A stretch of 64,000 bases of DNA from Dyadobacter alkalitolerans DSM 23607 (GCF_000428845.1 NZ_AUAS01000006.1:359871-423870), one strand, 5' to 3'. Shown: positions 10,167-20,072, counted from the stretch's first letter. Made by a program: numbers and translations. Notes: generated by a model not told the origin, from the sequence alone.

Positions 10167-10230
10167 ATATTGTAACTGGCGTGGTTCAGAAGTGACACTA
10201 TTTATTCTTGTTCAAAAGAGGAGGAAACGC

Positions 10231-11007
10231 CTACCAATATTTGCCTTTAGACCGGGCAAACTGCGTTCCGCGCACAAAAATGCGGATATGATTATACAGA
10301 GATGCGGCCAGCCCGAAATGTTTTCGTAAAACATAAAATCGGTCAATTAGTGAACGGCGGTGATTTTGTACGGATAGCCCGCCAACCAGATAGCGGCAAA
10401 GTGGGTTTTCAATGAACTGAATCCGCTCCGCCCGCTTTAAACATTCAATTTCCCAATCAATGTCTGCGCTGAGATTGGTAATGTCATAGGGTGGGGCAAT
10501 GGATTTTTTAGCGATAAATGCCTGATGGCAAACCTTCATACCCAATGCAAAGTCCTGCCATTTCAGTTTCCGGGGCAGCGAATGCGGTGTGAATTCGCTC
10601 CGCAGACCTATTTCAACGCCATTTTCCCGCACCAGCATTGCATCGCTATAATAGACATCAGCATCTGATCCGAATGCGGAAAAGAGGTTTTTCAGGACAT
10701 TAGCATCATAAATTTCATCGCCTGCATTCAAAAACCACACATATTTTCCGCTGGCCAATGCAAGGCCTTTATTCATGGCATCATACAAACCGCGGTCAGG
10801 CTCTGAAACTATTTTGGATATAAATGAGTGTTTGTCAGCGATTTGCAGCGTACTATCTGTGGATTTCCCGTCAATGATCAGATATTCCACAGCTTCCGGA
10901 GCGGCCATGTTGCTCAGCGCGTGCCGGGCACTTTGGAGGGTGCGTTCAAGAAATGGTTCGGCATTGTATGTGATCGTAACGATCGTGAGCAGCGGGAAAT
11001 CATTCAT
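10231..11007 (-). CDS. Glycosyltransferase family 2
   Basis: A 258-residue GT-A fold enzyme that would transfer a sugar from a nucleotide donor to a growing surface glycan. The N-terminus TIVTITYNAEPFLERTLQSA, the nucleotide-binding stretch YLIIDGKSTDSTLQI, EPDRGLYDAMNKGLALASG and the acidic NAGDE (in place of DXD) are standard for family 2. It overlaps the upstream GT4 gene by 8 bp, so the two are translationally linked in a small operon. Donor and acceptor cannot be predicted. Confidence 0.92.
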   Translation of the reverse strand: MNDFPLLTIVTITYNAEPFLERTLQSARHALSNMAAPEAVEYLIIDGKSTDSTLQIADKHSFISKIVSEPDRGLYDAMNKGLALASGKYVWFLNAGDEIYDANVLKNLFSAFGSDADVYYSDAMLVRENGVEIGLRSEFTPHSLPRKLKWQDFALGMKVCHQAFIAKKSIAPPYDITNLSADIDWEIECLKRAERIQFIENPLCRYLVGGLSVQNHRRSLIDRFYVLRKHFGLAASLYNHIRIFVRGTQFARSKGKYW

Positions 11008-12253
11008 TTGCGAGCAGTGTGTGATATAATTGTTGGTATTGATCCGCTACGACGCGCTCGCTATACGTTTCCAAAACTTTGGAACGTGCCTTACCGGGTA
11101 ATTCAGCATTGTTTTCAGGATTCAAAATCCACTCGATTCCTTCCGCAAGCGACTGTGCCGAGCCTTGCAATGCAATGTATCCGTTGACTTGATGGTCGAT
11201 CATTTCGGGAATTCCGCCGGTGGCAAATCCGAGGGCCGGCGTGCCGCAGGACATAGCCTCCATGATCGTATTGGGTAAGTTGTCTTCCAGCGAAGGCACC
11301 ACGATCATATCAGCCGCATTATAGGCTTCCACCATGGCATTAGGATCTGAAATTTTCCCCAGATAATGGACTGGCACAGGAAACGAAGCCATCAATTCAG
11401 GATTTGCTTTTCCGAGCACCAATATTTCGATATTGCTGGCCGGTAAGCCTTTTTCTTCTAAAGCCTGTCTAAAAAACGTAAAACCTTTTCGCGGATCACC
11501 AATGTTGGCGCCGGCAAATAGGATCAGCTTTTTTGATTCGGGCAGGTCGAGTTTTCTTCTGATAGCAAGTTTATCAAGCGGCCTGAACAATTCAGTATCA
11601 ATGCAATTAGGAATATTCAGCGATCTGATTCCTTGGGTTAATGCAGCCTTTTTTACCAGATCATTCAGCCATTGGCTTGGAGAAGCCAGTGCCATTTGTG
11701 CATTCTTATAAATGGACTGTTTTCTTTCAAATTGTGCGAAAGAAATGTCGTATGCATCCGGTTTGGCCAGATAAGGGCAATATTGACAATGCGTCAGGAA
11801 GTTTTCGCAACCCCGGCTGTAATGACATCCGCCTGTAAATGTCCACATATCATGCAACGTCCAGACGATTGGTTTACCCAACGCAAAAAGCTTATCCAGC
11901 GAATCCAGGGACAGAAATCCGAAGTTAATCCAATGTAAATGAATGATATCTGCTTCCTGCACCCAGGGATTATTGCTGATATCGGCACCAATCTCAGCCG
12001 GCGAGAACGCAAATCGCACAGATGCATCGCGCTCCTGCGGATAAAAATAAAGCCTCTCGCCAACAAACCGCGCCCAGGCAAGTTTTGACTGCAATGCTGT
12101 GCTTGAAAGTCCGGAAACGCCTGGCTCTTCGGCCGATAAACCGGATACCAATAACCTCGATTCAGTGCCTGATTTCAGTAGCGCCCGGTGCAATCGCGTG
12201 GCTGCAACGCCTGCTCCTCCTTCCAGGTGAAAATTGCTGAGGTGAAGCACCAT
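11000..12253 (-). CDS. Glycosyltransferase family 4
   Basis: A 417-residue GT-B enzyme. The N-terminal acceptor domain opens with HLSNFHLEGGAGVAATRLHRA, and the C-terminal donor domain carries the GT4 EX7E signature in SLEDNLPNTIMEAMSCGTPA. A cysteine cluster at about residues 142-160 (the CHYSRGCENFLTHCQYCPY stretch) is typical of a subset of bacterial GT4 enzymes that work on surface polysaccharide. It is first in a two-gene operon with the GT2 and is divergent from the methyltransferase at 12389. Confidence 0.93.
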   Translation of the reverse strand: MVLHLSNFHLEGGAGVAATRLHRALLKSGTESRLLVSGLSAEEPGVSGLSSTALQSKLAWARFVGERLYFYPQERDASVRFAFSPAEIGADISNNPWVQEADIIHLHWINFGFLSLDSLDKLFALGKPIVWTLHDMWTFTGGCHYSRGCENFLTHCQYCPYLAKPDAYDISFAQFERKQSIYKNAQMALASPSQWLNDLVKKAALTQGIRSLNIPNCIDTELFRPLDKLAIRRKLDLPESKKLILFAGANIGDPRKGFTFFRQALEEKGLPASNIEILVLGKANPELMASFPVPVHYLGKISDPNAMVEAYNAADMIVVPSLEDNLPNTIMEAMSCGTPALGFATGGIPEMIDHQVNGYIALQGSAQSLAEGIEWILNPENNAELPGKARSKVLETYSERVVADQYQQLYHTLLANE

Positions 12254-12388
12254 TTACTGCGATCGTTGTTTGAAAATTTTAAGAATTGAATGCCCTGCGA
12301 TTCTAAGAGGGTAAAATTAAATAGTTCTGTGGTTAAATAAATTTTATGCTTAAAAGTATCTTTATCAAAAAATAGTAATCAAGGTAAA

Positions 12389-13297
12389 ATGTCTACGGAA
12401 AAGCAAAGCCATGAGGCGCATTCAGGTTGGTATGAGGTGCAGTATGCTACTCAGGAGGCAAAAGCCAAGGCGATTGAAAACTGGGAGTACGACGAACAGT
12501 ACAAAACGATCAATCACTGGATCCACCGCAGGCAGCTGGAATTAACTGCGCCATTTACCCTGGAAAATAAATCCTGGCTTACCATCGGCGATGGATATGG
12601 TTTCGACGCCAATTATTTCTTCCGCCAGGGCCTGGACACAACTGCCACCGACATTTCCGGCACCTTCCTGCCATTATCGCAAGCCAGAGGCTTTTTTAAC
12701 CATTATTCCGTCGAGAATGTTGAGAAACTAAGCTTTGGCGATGACACTTACGATTACATTTTTTGCAAGGAAGCCTATCACCATTTTCCAAGGCCTTATC
12801 TGGGGGTTTATGAAATGCTGCGGGTTGCCAGGGAAGCCGTTATCCTGGTAGAGCCACATGATCCGATCTCAAAAATGCCGTTTTTGCTGGCATTAAGGAA
12901 TATATTCGATCGTTTTGATACGAAGCTGCTTCAAAAATACTGGAAGAACCGCTATTCTTTCGAGGAAGTAGGTAACTACGTTTTCAAGCTATCGGAGCGG
13001 GAAATGGATAAACTAGCGAACGGAATGGGCCTGCCAGCCGTCGCATTCAAAGGCATTAATAACAACTATTACCACCCATCTTATGCCAAAGACAAAGCGG
13101 ACGATTCGTCGGCTTCGTTCCGCAAGATCAAACGAAAACTGGCATTCCATAACTTCCTGACAAAATTCTCCCTCATGCCGTCACAAGTGTTATGCGCCGT
13201 GATTTTTAAGAAGTTACCTTCACCGAAAGTAATGGAAGCCATGGAAAAAGAAGGTTTCCAAATACACATTTTCCCACCGAATCCTTATGCTAGGTAA
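12389..13297 (+). CDS. Class I SAM-dependent methyltransferase (glycan locus)
   Basis: A 302-residue protein. The Rossmann methyltransferase core is visible: motif I as WLTIGDGYGFDANYF (about 63-77), an acidic residue in TATDISG, motif IV-like DYIFCKEAYHHFPRPY and the REAVILVEP strand. About 120 C-terminal residues lie beyond the core and resemble nothing I can name. It is flanked by glycosyltransferases, so methylation of a sugar or a sugar-linked group is likely; the acceptor is unknown. It is transcribed alone, divergent from the GT4 gene. Confidence 0.85.
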   Translation: MSTEKQSHEAHSGWYEVQYATQEAKAKAIENWEYDEQYKTINHWIHRRQLELTAPFTLENKSWLTIGDGYGFDANYFFRQGLDTTATDISGTFLPLSQARGFFNHYSVENVEKLSFGDDTYDYIFCKEAYHHFPRPYLGVYEMLRVAREAVILVEPHDPISKMPFLLALRNIFDRFDTKLLQKYWKNRYSFEEVGNYVFKLSEREMDKLANGMGLPAVAFKGINNNYYHPSYAKDKADDSSASFRKIKRKLAFHNFLTKFSLMPSQVLCAVIFKKLPSPKVMEAMEKEGFQIHIFPPNPYAR

Positions 13298-13310
13298 TTT
13301 AGAGACTTTT

Positions 13311-13335
13311 TTGAGATCACAAATTGTGATCTCAA
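13311..13335. terminator. Bidirectional terminator
   Basis: A perfect 10-bp stem (13311-13320 with 13326-13335) with loop AAATT, T-run on the left side and TTTT on the right, between convergent methyltransferase genes. Confidence 0.75.
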
Positions 13336-13369
13336 GTTTTCAGCGAAAGCTCAGCTATTTATTATGCCC

Positions 13370-14176
13370 TTACTCCCGCCAGCCGAAAATATTTAGCTGT
13401 AAATCCATTACGTCGTTGCCTCGGTAGCGGTAGTTGGTGAAGGGTTTGAGGCGGTGCTGATTGGTGTCGATGTAATAACGGAAGTTGTTTTCTTCGAAGA
13501 TGCGGATGATTTCTGCCAGTCCCTGCGGATTGCCAATGTAGGAGTGGAATTCGACAAAAAGATTCTGAACATGGCTCAGGGCGTCGCGGCAGTCGTTGAG
13601 CACTTCTTTCTCAGCGCCTTCAATGTCTATTTTAAGAAAATCAATGTGCTTTTCGGCCAGGAGAAAGTCCTTTAAACGGATTGAAGCGATTTTTTTCTTT
13701 TCAGCATTGGAATAAATGGAGGAAGAATCTGCCGATTCGCTCCCAAACCAAATGCCCTGATCATCCATCCAGACGGCCTTATCAATGATCTTAACATCAT
13801 TAATGTTATTATTCCTCAGGTTATCGCGAAGTAATGTTGCGATTTCAGGCTCTGCTTCGAAGGCCGTAATGCGTGATTTTGGAAAAAGCTTTTTGAAATA
13901 TAAAACACTCATCCCCACATTGGCACCACAATCGAAAATGACCGGCTCTGGATTTTTTGATTCAAAATAATAGAACTCATCAGCAAAAATCTCCTTATGC
14001 TGCCAGAGGAATGACATTGTGTCGGGCACCATCAGTTTTGAATTTCCAAATTCAACCTGCGTCCGCGTATGCCTGCGACTGTTGCCATATTTCAATAGCA
14101 GACCCATAAACTCACGGTTGGTTGAGGTCCGCAGGGCGTTGAAAGGTTCTTTCAGTAGATAGCGCAGCCAATACAT
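13370..14176 (-). CDS. FkbM-family methyltransferase
   Basis: A 268-residue FkbM-type SAM methyltransferase, usually an O-methyltransferase. Motif I is FDCGANVGMSVLYFKK, followed by ITAFEAEPE, and the family-typical FLKIDIEGAEKEVL. FkbM enzymes are common in polysaccharide loci, where they methylate sugars. It is the last gene of the flippase operon on the minus strand, 15 bp after the preceding glycosyltransferase gene. Confidence 0.92.
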   Translation of the reverse strand: MYWLRYLLKEPFNALRTSTNREFMGLLLKYGNSRRHTRTQVEFGNSKLMVPDTMSFLWQHKEIFADEFYYFESKNPEPVIFDCGANVGMSVLYFKKLFPKSRITAFEAEPEIATLLRDNLRNNNINDVKIIDKAVWMDDQGIWFGSESADSSSIYSNAEKKKIASIRLKDFLLAEKHIDFLKIDIEGAEKEVLNDCRDALSHVQNLFVEFHSYIGNPQGLAEIIRIFEENNFRYYIDTNQHRLKPFTNYRYRGNDVMDLQLNIFGWRE

Positions 14177-14191
14177 ATAATTTCTGTTTCG

Positions 14192-15094
14192 TCAGATCCG
14201 GTATTTGATCCGGTTCTTGATCTTTAATGCGAGGGGAAGTTTGTAATAATCCGCAAATGCTTGAATGACTTGTTGATCCGGCTTAATGTTCGAGTTAATC
14301 TGAATCTTGCTGTCGCTCATTTCCGAGCCATAATAGCCCGTTTTAAATGTAAAATTCGTCCCGCTGCCGTCTGTGCCAATGTTCCTGATCTTCGAATGCA
14401 CGGGATATACGCCGAATGCATCATTCAGAAACTGGCTGTAAGTCCAGCGGATCGCCCAGGAATCAATTACTTTTCGCTGCTGCTTTACCAGCATGGGCCA
14501 AAGATCTTCTCCGCCTGATTTAAACTGATTTCTTTTATTTTTATCCTTTTCCAGCTCGTCAAACGCTGTAACTTCCCAATCGGCCTTATTCCATTTGCTC
14601 AGCCAGGTTCCCCAGCCCCACGAACTTGCGCGCGGTGCGAGATAAAGGTCTTCCTTATAATGTGCCGGAAAAGAGATCGGCGGGCCGTAAGCCGTTACTG
14701 AAAAAACGTCTTTACGCGATTCGAATGCAGTTAACGCCTCATCCATAAAAACGAGGAAATCCGGTGCGGTAAGCATGTCGTCTTCAAGCACAATCACCTT
14801 TTCGAACTGGTTGAGCACTTCGGTAACGCCTCGGATCACAGATGCCGCCAGACCCTTATTTTGCTCTGAATGATTGATCTTAATGTGCTTGAAACCGGTG
14901 ATTGAGGCTATATAAGTTCTTACTTCTGCAATTAATGGTTCGTCCAACCGGTTCCTCGGCCCATCCGAATAAATGATCAGTTCGCTTTCCTTTGCCAGCA
15001 TATTCTGTTTTAGCGCCTCGATCGTTTGCTGCAAATGCGCAGGGCGATTGAAACAAAACAACACGATAGGGGCGAGGCTGGCGGGCAAACTCAT
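14192..15094 (-). CDS. Glycosyltransferase, GT-A fold (GNT-I/HlpA-like)
   Basis: A 300-residue protein with an N-terminus PIVLFCFNRPAHLQQTIEAL, ELIIYSDGPRN, and the metal-binding acidic motif VIVLEDDMLTAPDF at about residues 97-110. The stretch RASSWGWGTWLSKW is characteristic of a family of glycosyltransferases often annotated as hemolytic-protein-HlpA-like. It is the third gene of the flippase operon and starts 2 bp after the methyltransferase stop. The sugar specificity cannot be read. Confidence 0.87.
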   Translation of the reverse strand: MSLPASLAPIVLFCFNRPAHLQQTIEALKQNMLAKESELIIYSDGPRNRLDEPLIAEVRTYIASITGFKHIKINHSEQNKGLAASVIRGVTEVLNQFEKVIVLEDDMLTAPDFLVFMDEALTAFESRKDVFSVTAYGPPISFPAHYKEDLYLAPRASSWGWGTWLSKWNKADWEVTAFDELEKDKNKRNQFKSGGEDLWPMLVKQQRKVIDSWAIRWTYSQFLNDAFGVYPVHSKIRNIGTDGSGTNFTFKTGYYGSEMSDSKIQINSNIKPDQQVIQAFADYYKLPLALKIKNRIKYRI

Positions 15095-15096
15095 TG

Positions 15097-15711
15097 TTAG
15101 CTTTTATAAGCATCGATGATCAAAGAAGTGTAACCCAGTTTTCCGCCAGCATTGCGGCTGTCGTGGTCTGCCGAGCGCCTGATCATGCCATCTTCCGGCT
15201 TCCAGGGGGACTTGTGAAATTGTCCTTCTTCATCAAAATATTCGAGCAATTTTACTGTAAAACCCACAGCTTCGAGTGAGCGCGACATGATTTGGTAATT
15301 ATAAAGCAGCTTATGGTCATCTGCCCCGTTACCCGTGCCGCCGGGCTTTACATAATTGATGTATTCTTCGCTGGGATTAAAACCATCCGGAACCGCAACT
15401 CTCAGAAAACCACCGGGTTTCAAATAAGTATGGCAATGTTTGAATGCGAGCTGCCCTTCTTCCAGTGTCAAATGCTCCCAGACGTGCTCGGCCAGGATTT
15501 TATCAATTGAATTTTCGTTAAAATATTTTTGCCAATCACTTTCTTTCAGCAAGTTAAGTGTCTCAATATCAGAATGTATCCAGCCTTTGTAAAGCGAGTA
15601 CATGCTTCCCACAACCATATTGACCGGTTTGGTCGGATCGTAAGTGGTCAATTGATATAAACTATATGGCTGTTTGAGAACGCCGGCAATTATTTTTTCC
15701 TTTAACGACAT
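15097..15711 (-). CDS. Class I SAM-dependent methyltransferase, short
   Basis: A 204-residue protein whose recognisable part is the second half of a methyltransferase core: DKILAEHVWEHLTLEEGQLAF followed by LKPGGFLRVAVPDG. Motif I is not obvious: the first 60 residues (NMVVGSMYSLYKGWIHSDIE) lack a glycine-rich loop, which is known for a group of short polysaccharide-locus methyltransferases. It lies between the flippase and a glycosyltransferase in one operon, consistent with decorating the same glycan. Confidence 0.8.
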   Translation of the reverse strand: MSLKEKIIAGVLKQPYSLYQLTTYDPTKPVNMVVGSMYSLYKGWIHSDIETLNLLKESDWQKYFNENSIDKILAEHVWEHLTLEEGQLAFKHCHTYLKPGGFLRVAVPDGFNPSEEYINYVKPGGTGNGADDHKLLYNYQIMSRSLEAVGFTVKLLEYFDEEGQFHKSPWKPEDGMIRRSADHDSRNAGGKLGYTSLIIDAYKS

Positions 15712-15752
15712 CAGAAATGGATCTGTTTTAATGCTTCAAAGATAGCGGTCTC

Positions 15753-17273
15753 TTATTTTATCCTCAGAATACTTGTCTTAATTAATTTCCAGCCACTTCC
15801 GAAGCCTGCCGAAATGTCCTCTGATACATTCCAGAGCAGGATTCCGCCACCAAAAATCACTGTAACAATAACCGAACGGGCCAGGATGATCATTATGGTG
15901 GAAATCAGCTCATCAGATTCGGGAAACGGCATGTAGCGAGCGACCAGATAGGCAACAGTCCCCAGCAATATTACCTTGAATGTTCCCAATGTAAAGGGTT
16001 GTATGCCAAGTTTTTGTCTGATAAAAAACAATTTGACAAAATTATAAATGACCGTGGAGAAGAGCGCCGCCGCAGCCGCACCATTGAAGCCGTAAAGCGG
16101 GATCAGGAACTGGCTGCTGAATAAGATCAGGATCGTGAAAAATAACATGAAAACAATGTCGTAGCGATAATATTTCGAATTGGTCAGGATTTCCGTGTTC
16201 AGGCCGGTCATCATATCCACAATGCGGGAAATACCGACCATTAACACAACCCATTTGCCTTGCGAGTAAATGTCTGATTTTGGGATAATGCCAAAAATAG
16301 CATCAATATTGGTCCATATTCCCAGGAACAGGAAGGAGCCGATAATGAAGAGGTTAAGGGAGGATTTTTTATAAATCGTGTCAATGTGCGCAATGTCGTT
16401 ACGCGTATAAGCTTCTGAAATAATCGGCGCGCTGATCATCACAATGGCGTTTCTGGGAATGGAAATGACCAGTGCGATCCGCGAGGCAATGTCGAAAATG
16501 GCAGTGCTGCCCAGACCGCCTTTGAATGCGGGCAAAAGGACTTTTTCAATATGCGGAAGCAATGCGGCACTGGCCCCGCCAAGCAAAACCCAAAGCCCGT
16601 AACGATACATTTCCTTGAACGCCGGGTGTTTTACAAAGCCAAAATCCAGCCTGGTATAAAGGCGTTTTTGCAGGTGCAGATAGATCAGCATGGCCGCAAT
16701 GGCAAGTCCGTAGCTCAGCACGGTAAGGTTCACCATCGTATCAAAAGTGATGATTTTATAACCAAACATGATGACGACCGCGCTGTTAAAAAGCCGCAAC
16801 CCGACCTCGCGGATGAGGGAAGGGACTGCTATACGTAAATTAATTCGAGAATAAGATTCCAACGCCAGCAGATAAACCATACCCACAGTCAGCGGGATAA
16901 AAACGTAGTAATACTTGACCAGCATGGGAGAATGGTCAAGGTAAAATTTGAGGTAAAGCGGCTTGAAAAGCAGATATAGCGCCACAAAAGCTGCCAGCCC
17001 GACAAGCGGGGTGATAATAATGAATGTAAAAAGCTGTCTTCGGGACTCGTGGTCCTGGAACCGGCTATGAAAGCGCACGGCGACAGAAGGAACGCCCAAA
17101 AGGGCAAAAGACATATAAATAACAGGAAAAGTCAGCAGGGTGGAAGCGTACAAACCCAATTGCTCCTGGGTCAGAAATTGGTTGTAGAGGATGAGGATGT
17201 TAAAAATGCCGATGACAACCCCGACGTAAGAAACGATTGAACTTTTAAAACCCTGACGTACAATTATCCCCAT
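15753..17273 (-). CDS. Wzx-like polysaccharide flippase
   Basis: A 506-residue integral membrane protein with about 12-14 hydrophobic segments, starting near residues 12-35, and the spacing of the MOP/polysaccharide-transport superfamily (Wzx). Such proteins turn undecaprenyl-linked oligosaccharides from the inner to the outer face of the cytoplasmic membrane. It is the first gene of a four-gene minus-strand operon (flippase, methyltransferase, glycosyltransferase, FkbM) and is divergent from the wecB-like gene. No Wzy polymerase or Wza/Wzc export gene is seen in the window, so the rest of the pathway lies elsewhere. Confidence 0.9.
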   Translation of the reverse strand: MGIIVRQGFKSSIVSYVGVVIGIFNILILYNQFLTQEQLGLYASTLLTFPVIYMSFALLGVPSVAVRFHSRFQDHESRRQLFTFIIITPLVGLAAFVALYLLFKPLYLKFYLDHSPMLVKYYYVFIPLTVGMVYLLALESYSRINLRIAVPSLIREVGLRLFNSAVVIMFGYKIITFDTMVNLTVLSYGLAIAAMLIYLHLQKRLYTRLDFGFVKHPAFKEMYRYGLWVLLGGASAALLPHIEKVLLPAFKGGLGSTAIFDIASRIALVISIPRNAIVMISAPIISEAYTRNDIAHIDTIYKKSSLNLFIIGSFLFLGIWTNIDAIFGIIPKSDIYSQGKWVVLMVGISRIVDMMTGLNTEILTNSKYYRYDIVFMLFFTILILFSSQFLIPLYGFNGAAAAALFSTVIYNFVKLFFIRQKLGIQPFTLGTFKVILLGTVAYLVARYMPFPESDELISTIMIILARSVIVTVIFGGGILLWNVSEDISAGFGSGWKLIKTSILRIK

Positions 17274-17397
17274 GAAGGTGCAATGATTAACAAGGCAAAA
17301 TTAAGACAAAAACCAGAAGATAGCCTAACCGCGCCGCCCGATTAGTTCCTCTGAATGTTTGTGATAACTTTGCTTCCTTAATTAAACACACTATTTC

Positions 17398-18531
17398 TTG
17401 AAAGTAATCAATATCGTTGGGGCACGTCCCAATTTTATAAAAGTCGCGCCGCTGCACCGCGCTTTCACACTGTATCCTGATATCAATTCCCTGATCGTCC
17501 ACACCGGCCAACATTATGATTTCCGGATGTCCGGGATCTTTTTCGAACAGCTCCAACTCCCCGAACCGGATTATTTTTTAGGCGTAAGCAACGGTTTGCA
17601 CGCGCAGCAAACGGCGGCGATAATGGTTGCATTTGAAAAGGTGCTCCTTATTGAAAAGCCGGACATTGTGCTGGTCGTGGGCGATGTTAATTCCACGCTG
17701 GCTTGCGCACTGGTGGCGGTAAAAATGCGCATTCCCGTAGTTCATGTTGAAGCGGGGCTAAGGAGCGGCGACAGGAAAATGCCCGAAGAGATTAACCGGA
17801 TTGTCACCGATGCCATTGCAGATCAGCTTTTTGTAACAGAGAAGTCGGCGGTTTGTAATCTTTTAAAAGAAAATATTTCGCCTGAAAAGATTCACTTCGT
17901 CGGCAATGTAATGATCGATTCGCTGCTGCATTGTTTGAGTTACCTTACCGAAGATGCGAGGCAACCGGAAAGGCAAAAGAAATATATCTTAATGACCATG
18001 CACAGGCCAGCTAATGTGGATAATGCGGCTATAATGCTTGAAATTGGAAACATGATCAGAAGGTTATCGGCATTGTGCCCCATCATCTTCCCGATCCACC
18101 CGCGGACATTGAAAAACCTTGAAACGCAAGGGTTATTGGATGATTGGAATAAAATCGAAAATCTGGAAATGACTGAACCGCAGGGTTACAGGGAGTTTTT
18201 AGCATTGATTAAAAACGCGTCCCTGGTTATCACGGATTCTGGTGGGATTCAGGAAGAAACGACGTTTCTGCAAGTGCCTTGCATTACCTTAAGAGAAAGC
18301 ACTGAGCGTCCGATCACTATTGAAGTCGGCACAAATTATCTGCTGCCCGACTGGAATGTGCAATCCGTGGTGCAACTGGCCAAAAAGATAATGGGGGGAC
18401 ATTGTAAAAAAGGGCGGATTCCCGAATTATGGGATGGCCACGCCGCAGATCGCATCGTGACAATTCTGCGAGAAAAGTACATTAATTCGTACGTTTGTGC
18501 CGGTAAGCGTCAACCGTCGGATTTGAAATGA
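17398..18531 (+). CDS. wecB: UDP-N-acetylglucosamine 2-epimerase, non-hydrolysing
   Basis: A 377-residue enzyme converting UDP-GlcNAc to UDP-ManNAc, a precursor for surface polysaccharides. The N-terminus KVINIVGARPNFIKVAPL is diagnostic. Also visible are HTGQHYD, the VVGDVNSTLACAL loop, HVEAGLRSGD, MPEEINRIVTDAIAD, TMHRPANVDN and TDSGGIQEE, all standard for WecB/MnaA. The start codon is TTG; no ATG lies in frame at the family's normal N-terminus. It overlaps the following methyltransferase gene by 4 bp (ATGA). The partner dehydrogenase WecC is not in the window. Confidence 0.95.
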   Translation: MKVINIVGARPNFIKVAPLHRAFTLYPDINSLIVHTGQHYDFRMSGIFFEQLQLPEPDYFLGVSNGLHAQQTAAIMVAFEKVLLIEKPDIVLVVGDVNSTLACALVAVKMRIPVVHVEAGLRSGDRKMPEEINRIVTDAIADQLFVTEKSAVCNLLKENISPEKIHFVGNVMIDSLLHCLSYLTEDARQPERQKKYILMTMHRPANVDNAAIMLEIGNMIRRLSALCPIIFPIHPRTLKNLETQGLLDDWNKIENLEMTEPQGYREFLALIKNASLVITDSGGIQEETTFLQVPCITLRESTERPITIEVGTNYLLPDWNVQSVVQLAKKIMGGHCKKGRIPELWDGHAADRIVTILREKYINSYVCAGKRQPSDLK

Positions 18532-19172
18532 TTAAAAAAATAAAAAATAACACCTGGGATCTGCTTAATGGAATCGGCCTGGGTGGCAGTGTGCAGCTTT
18601 TTCTGGACGGTGCTTTGAAGCAGTACGGCTGGTTCAGAAGTTTTCATACCAAACAATCCGTTGACGCAAACGGTGATCCGCTTCCCTGGTATACATACCC
18701 ATTCATATTGTTTTTGAAACCGCGTTTAAAGCCTGATTTTGTTGTTTTTGAATATGGTTCAGGAAATTCCACCCGCTGGTATGGCGCCCGTGTGAAACAA
18801 ATTACGGCTGTTGAACACGATGCAGACTGGATCAAACTGATCAAACCAAAACTTCCAAGCAATGCAAAAGTGATCGAAAAACCGCTCGGCGATTCTTACA
18901 TTCAGGCGGTTAAGGATGCTGATGAGCGCTATAACATTATCATTGTAGACGGACGCAACCGAGTGAAATGCGCCAATTTTGCGGTTGATTATCTGACAAA
19001 TGATGGCGTTTTGATTTTGGATAATTCGGAACGTGAATGGTATCAAAAAGCAAAGGACTATTTGAAAGAAAGAGGTTTCAGACGATTGGATTTCATTGGT
19101 ATGGCGCCGATTGTAGGCATTGAAACGTGCACGAGCGTGTTTTACCGGGATGGTAACTGTCTCGGCATCTGA
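18528..19172 (+). CDS. SAM methyltransferase-like protein
   Basis: A 214-residue protein with a nucleotide-binding core: VVFEYGSGNSTRWYGARV as motif I, ITAVEHDADW as the acidic-loop strand, and YNIIIVDGRNRVKCANFAV as motif IV, then DGVLILDNSERE. The arrangement fits class I methyltransferases. It is translationally coupled to wecB (4-bp overlap) and therefore probably belongs to the glycan pathway. Its stop codon directly abuts the stop of the convergent FemAB-like gene with no spacer. The acceptor is unknown. Confidence 0.8.
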   Translation: MIKKIKNNTWDLLNGIGLGGSVQLFLDGALKQYGWFRSFHTKQSVDANGDPLPWYTYPFILFLKPRLKPDFVVFEYGSGNSTRWYGARVKQITAVEHDADWIKLIKPKLPSNAKVIEKPLGDSYIQAVKDADERYNIIIVDGRNRVKCANFAVDYLTNDGVLILDNSEREWYQKAKDYLKERGFRRLDFIGMAPIVGIETCTSVFYRDGNCLGI

Positions 19173-20072
19173 TCAGCGGAAATCTATTTCATAAGTCATT
19201 TTCAAGCATTCTTTCCCGCCGATATTTTTCTTGAACCGACCAAGCGAAGGCTTGTGGACCCCATTGCCATCCAGCGAAATGCCCAGGTCCAGTATCCTGA
19301 TGTTTTTCCGCTGACAATGTTGATAAACGCAATCCATTAACATTACTACCGGGCTGTAAACACGGTATTCAGATAAATCCCCACACAAAAAGTTATAAAG
19401 TATGTGATCGTTAACCCGCACGGTCAACGTAAGGGCGATGATCTTGTCCTGGTCAACAACCGTAAAAATTTGTAATGCCTTTGGGAATTTGTGTCTCAGC
19501 ATTTCGATCTGAGATAATGTTAACGGCATGCGGTAACCATTACTTTCACGGCAGTGCGCTAGAAATTCGTAAGTAACCTGGGATGAAATTTCATGAGCTG
19601 GCCCTGCACTTAATCCAGCAAGGACAGCTTTTTTGAGTTTTCGTCTCTCCGCCGGCCTAATGTGAGCAATGAAGTCATCGTCATCCACATCAATATAACT
19701 ATTAACGCACGCCTGAACGGGGACAAATCCAGTATATAGATAAGCGTCGTGTAATAAACGATGTTGGTCCGGTTCATAGCAGCATGGAGCAGTTTTAATC
19801 GTCAGCTGTTTTCCTGACCGATCGTTGATCCACTTTTTAATACAATTTATAAAAAAGATGATCTCGCTTTCCTGGCAATTCGTACCGCATTGAATGCCGC
19901 CAAATGGAGCGTTAGGAGGCGAAATCCAGGTTCTATCAGGCATTTCTACACATTGAAAAATGGCTATGACATAGTGAGGATCTTGGCGGAGCAAGGAGAA
20001 CGCATATATCGGACCGGCAGTTTGGGTTGATAAATGCTCCGGTTTCAGATATAAAAAAGGGAGAAAAGCCAA
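19173..20072 (-). CDS. FemAB/GNAT-fold acyl or aminoacyl transferase-like protein
   Basis: The protein reads as a FemAB-type GNAT enzyme: the middle carries AHIRPAERRKLKKAVLAG, then FLAHCRESNGYRMPLTLSQIE, a beta-rich IALTLTVRVNDHILYNFLCGD and RILDLGISLDGNG, typical of the second GNAT domain. Known relatives attach amino acids to peptidoglycan precursors or acylate sugars. The usable start near 20072 is a TTG. The frame stays open with protein-like sequence back to 20174 (LEVCLDIGKSHFSKTL) but contains no ATG, GTG or TTG there, so the true N-terminus is probably 20-30 residues longer and uses an unusual codon, or the start has been lost. It sits at the end of the glycan locus. Confidence 0.7.
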   Translation of the reverse strand: MAFLPFLYLKPEHLSTQTAGPIYAFSLLRQDPHYVIAIFQCVEMPDRTWISPPNAPFGGIQCGTNCQESEIIFFINCIKKWINDRSGKQLTIKTAPCCYEPDQHRLLHDAYLYTGFVPVQACVNSYIDVDDDDFIAHIRPAERRKLKKAVLAGLSAGPAHEISSQVTYEFLAHCRESNGYRMPLTLSQIEMLRHKFPKALQIFTVVDQDKIIALTLTVRVNDHILYNFLCGDLSEYRVYSPVVMLMDCVYQHCQRKNIRILDLGISLDGNGVHKPSLGRFKKNIGGKECLKMTYEIDFR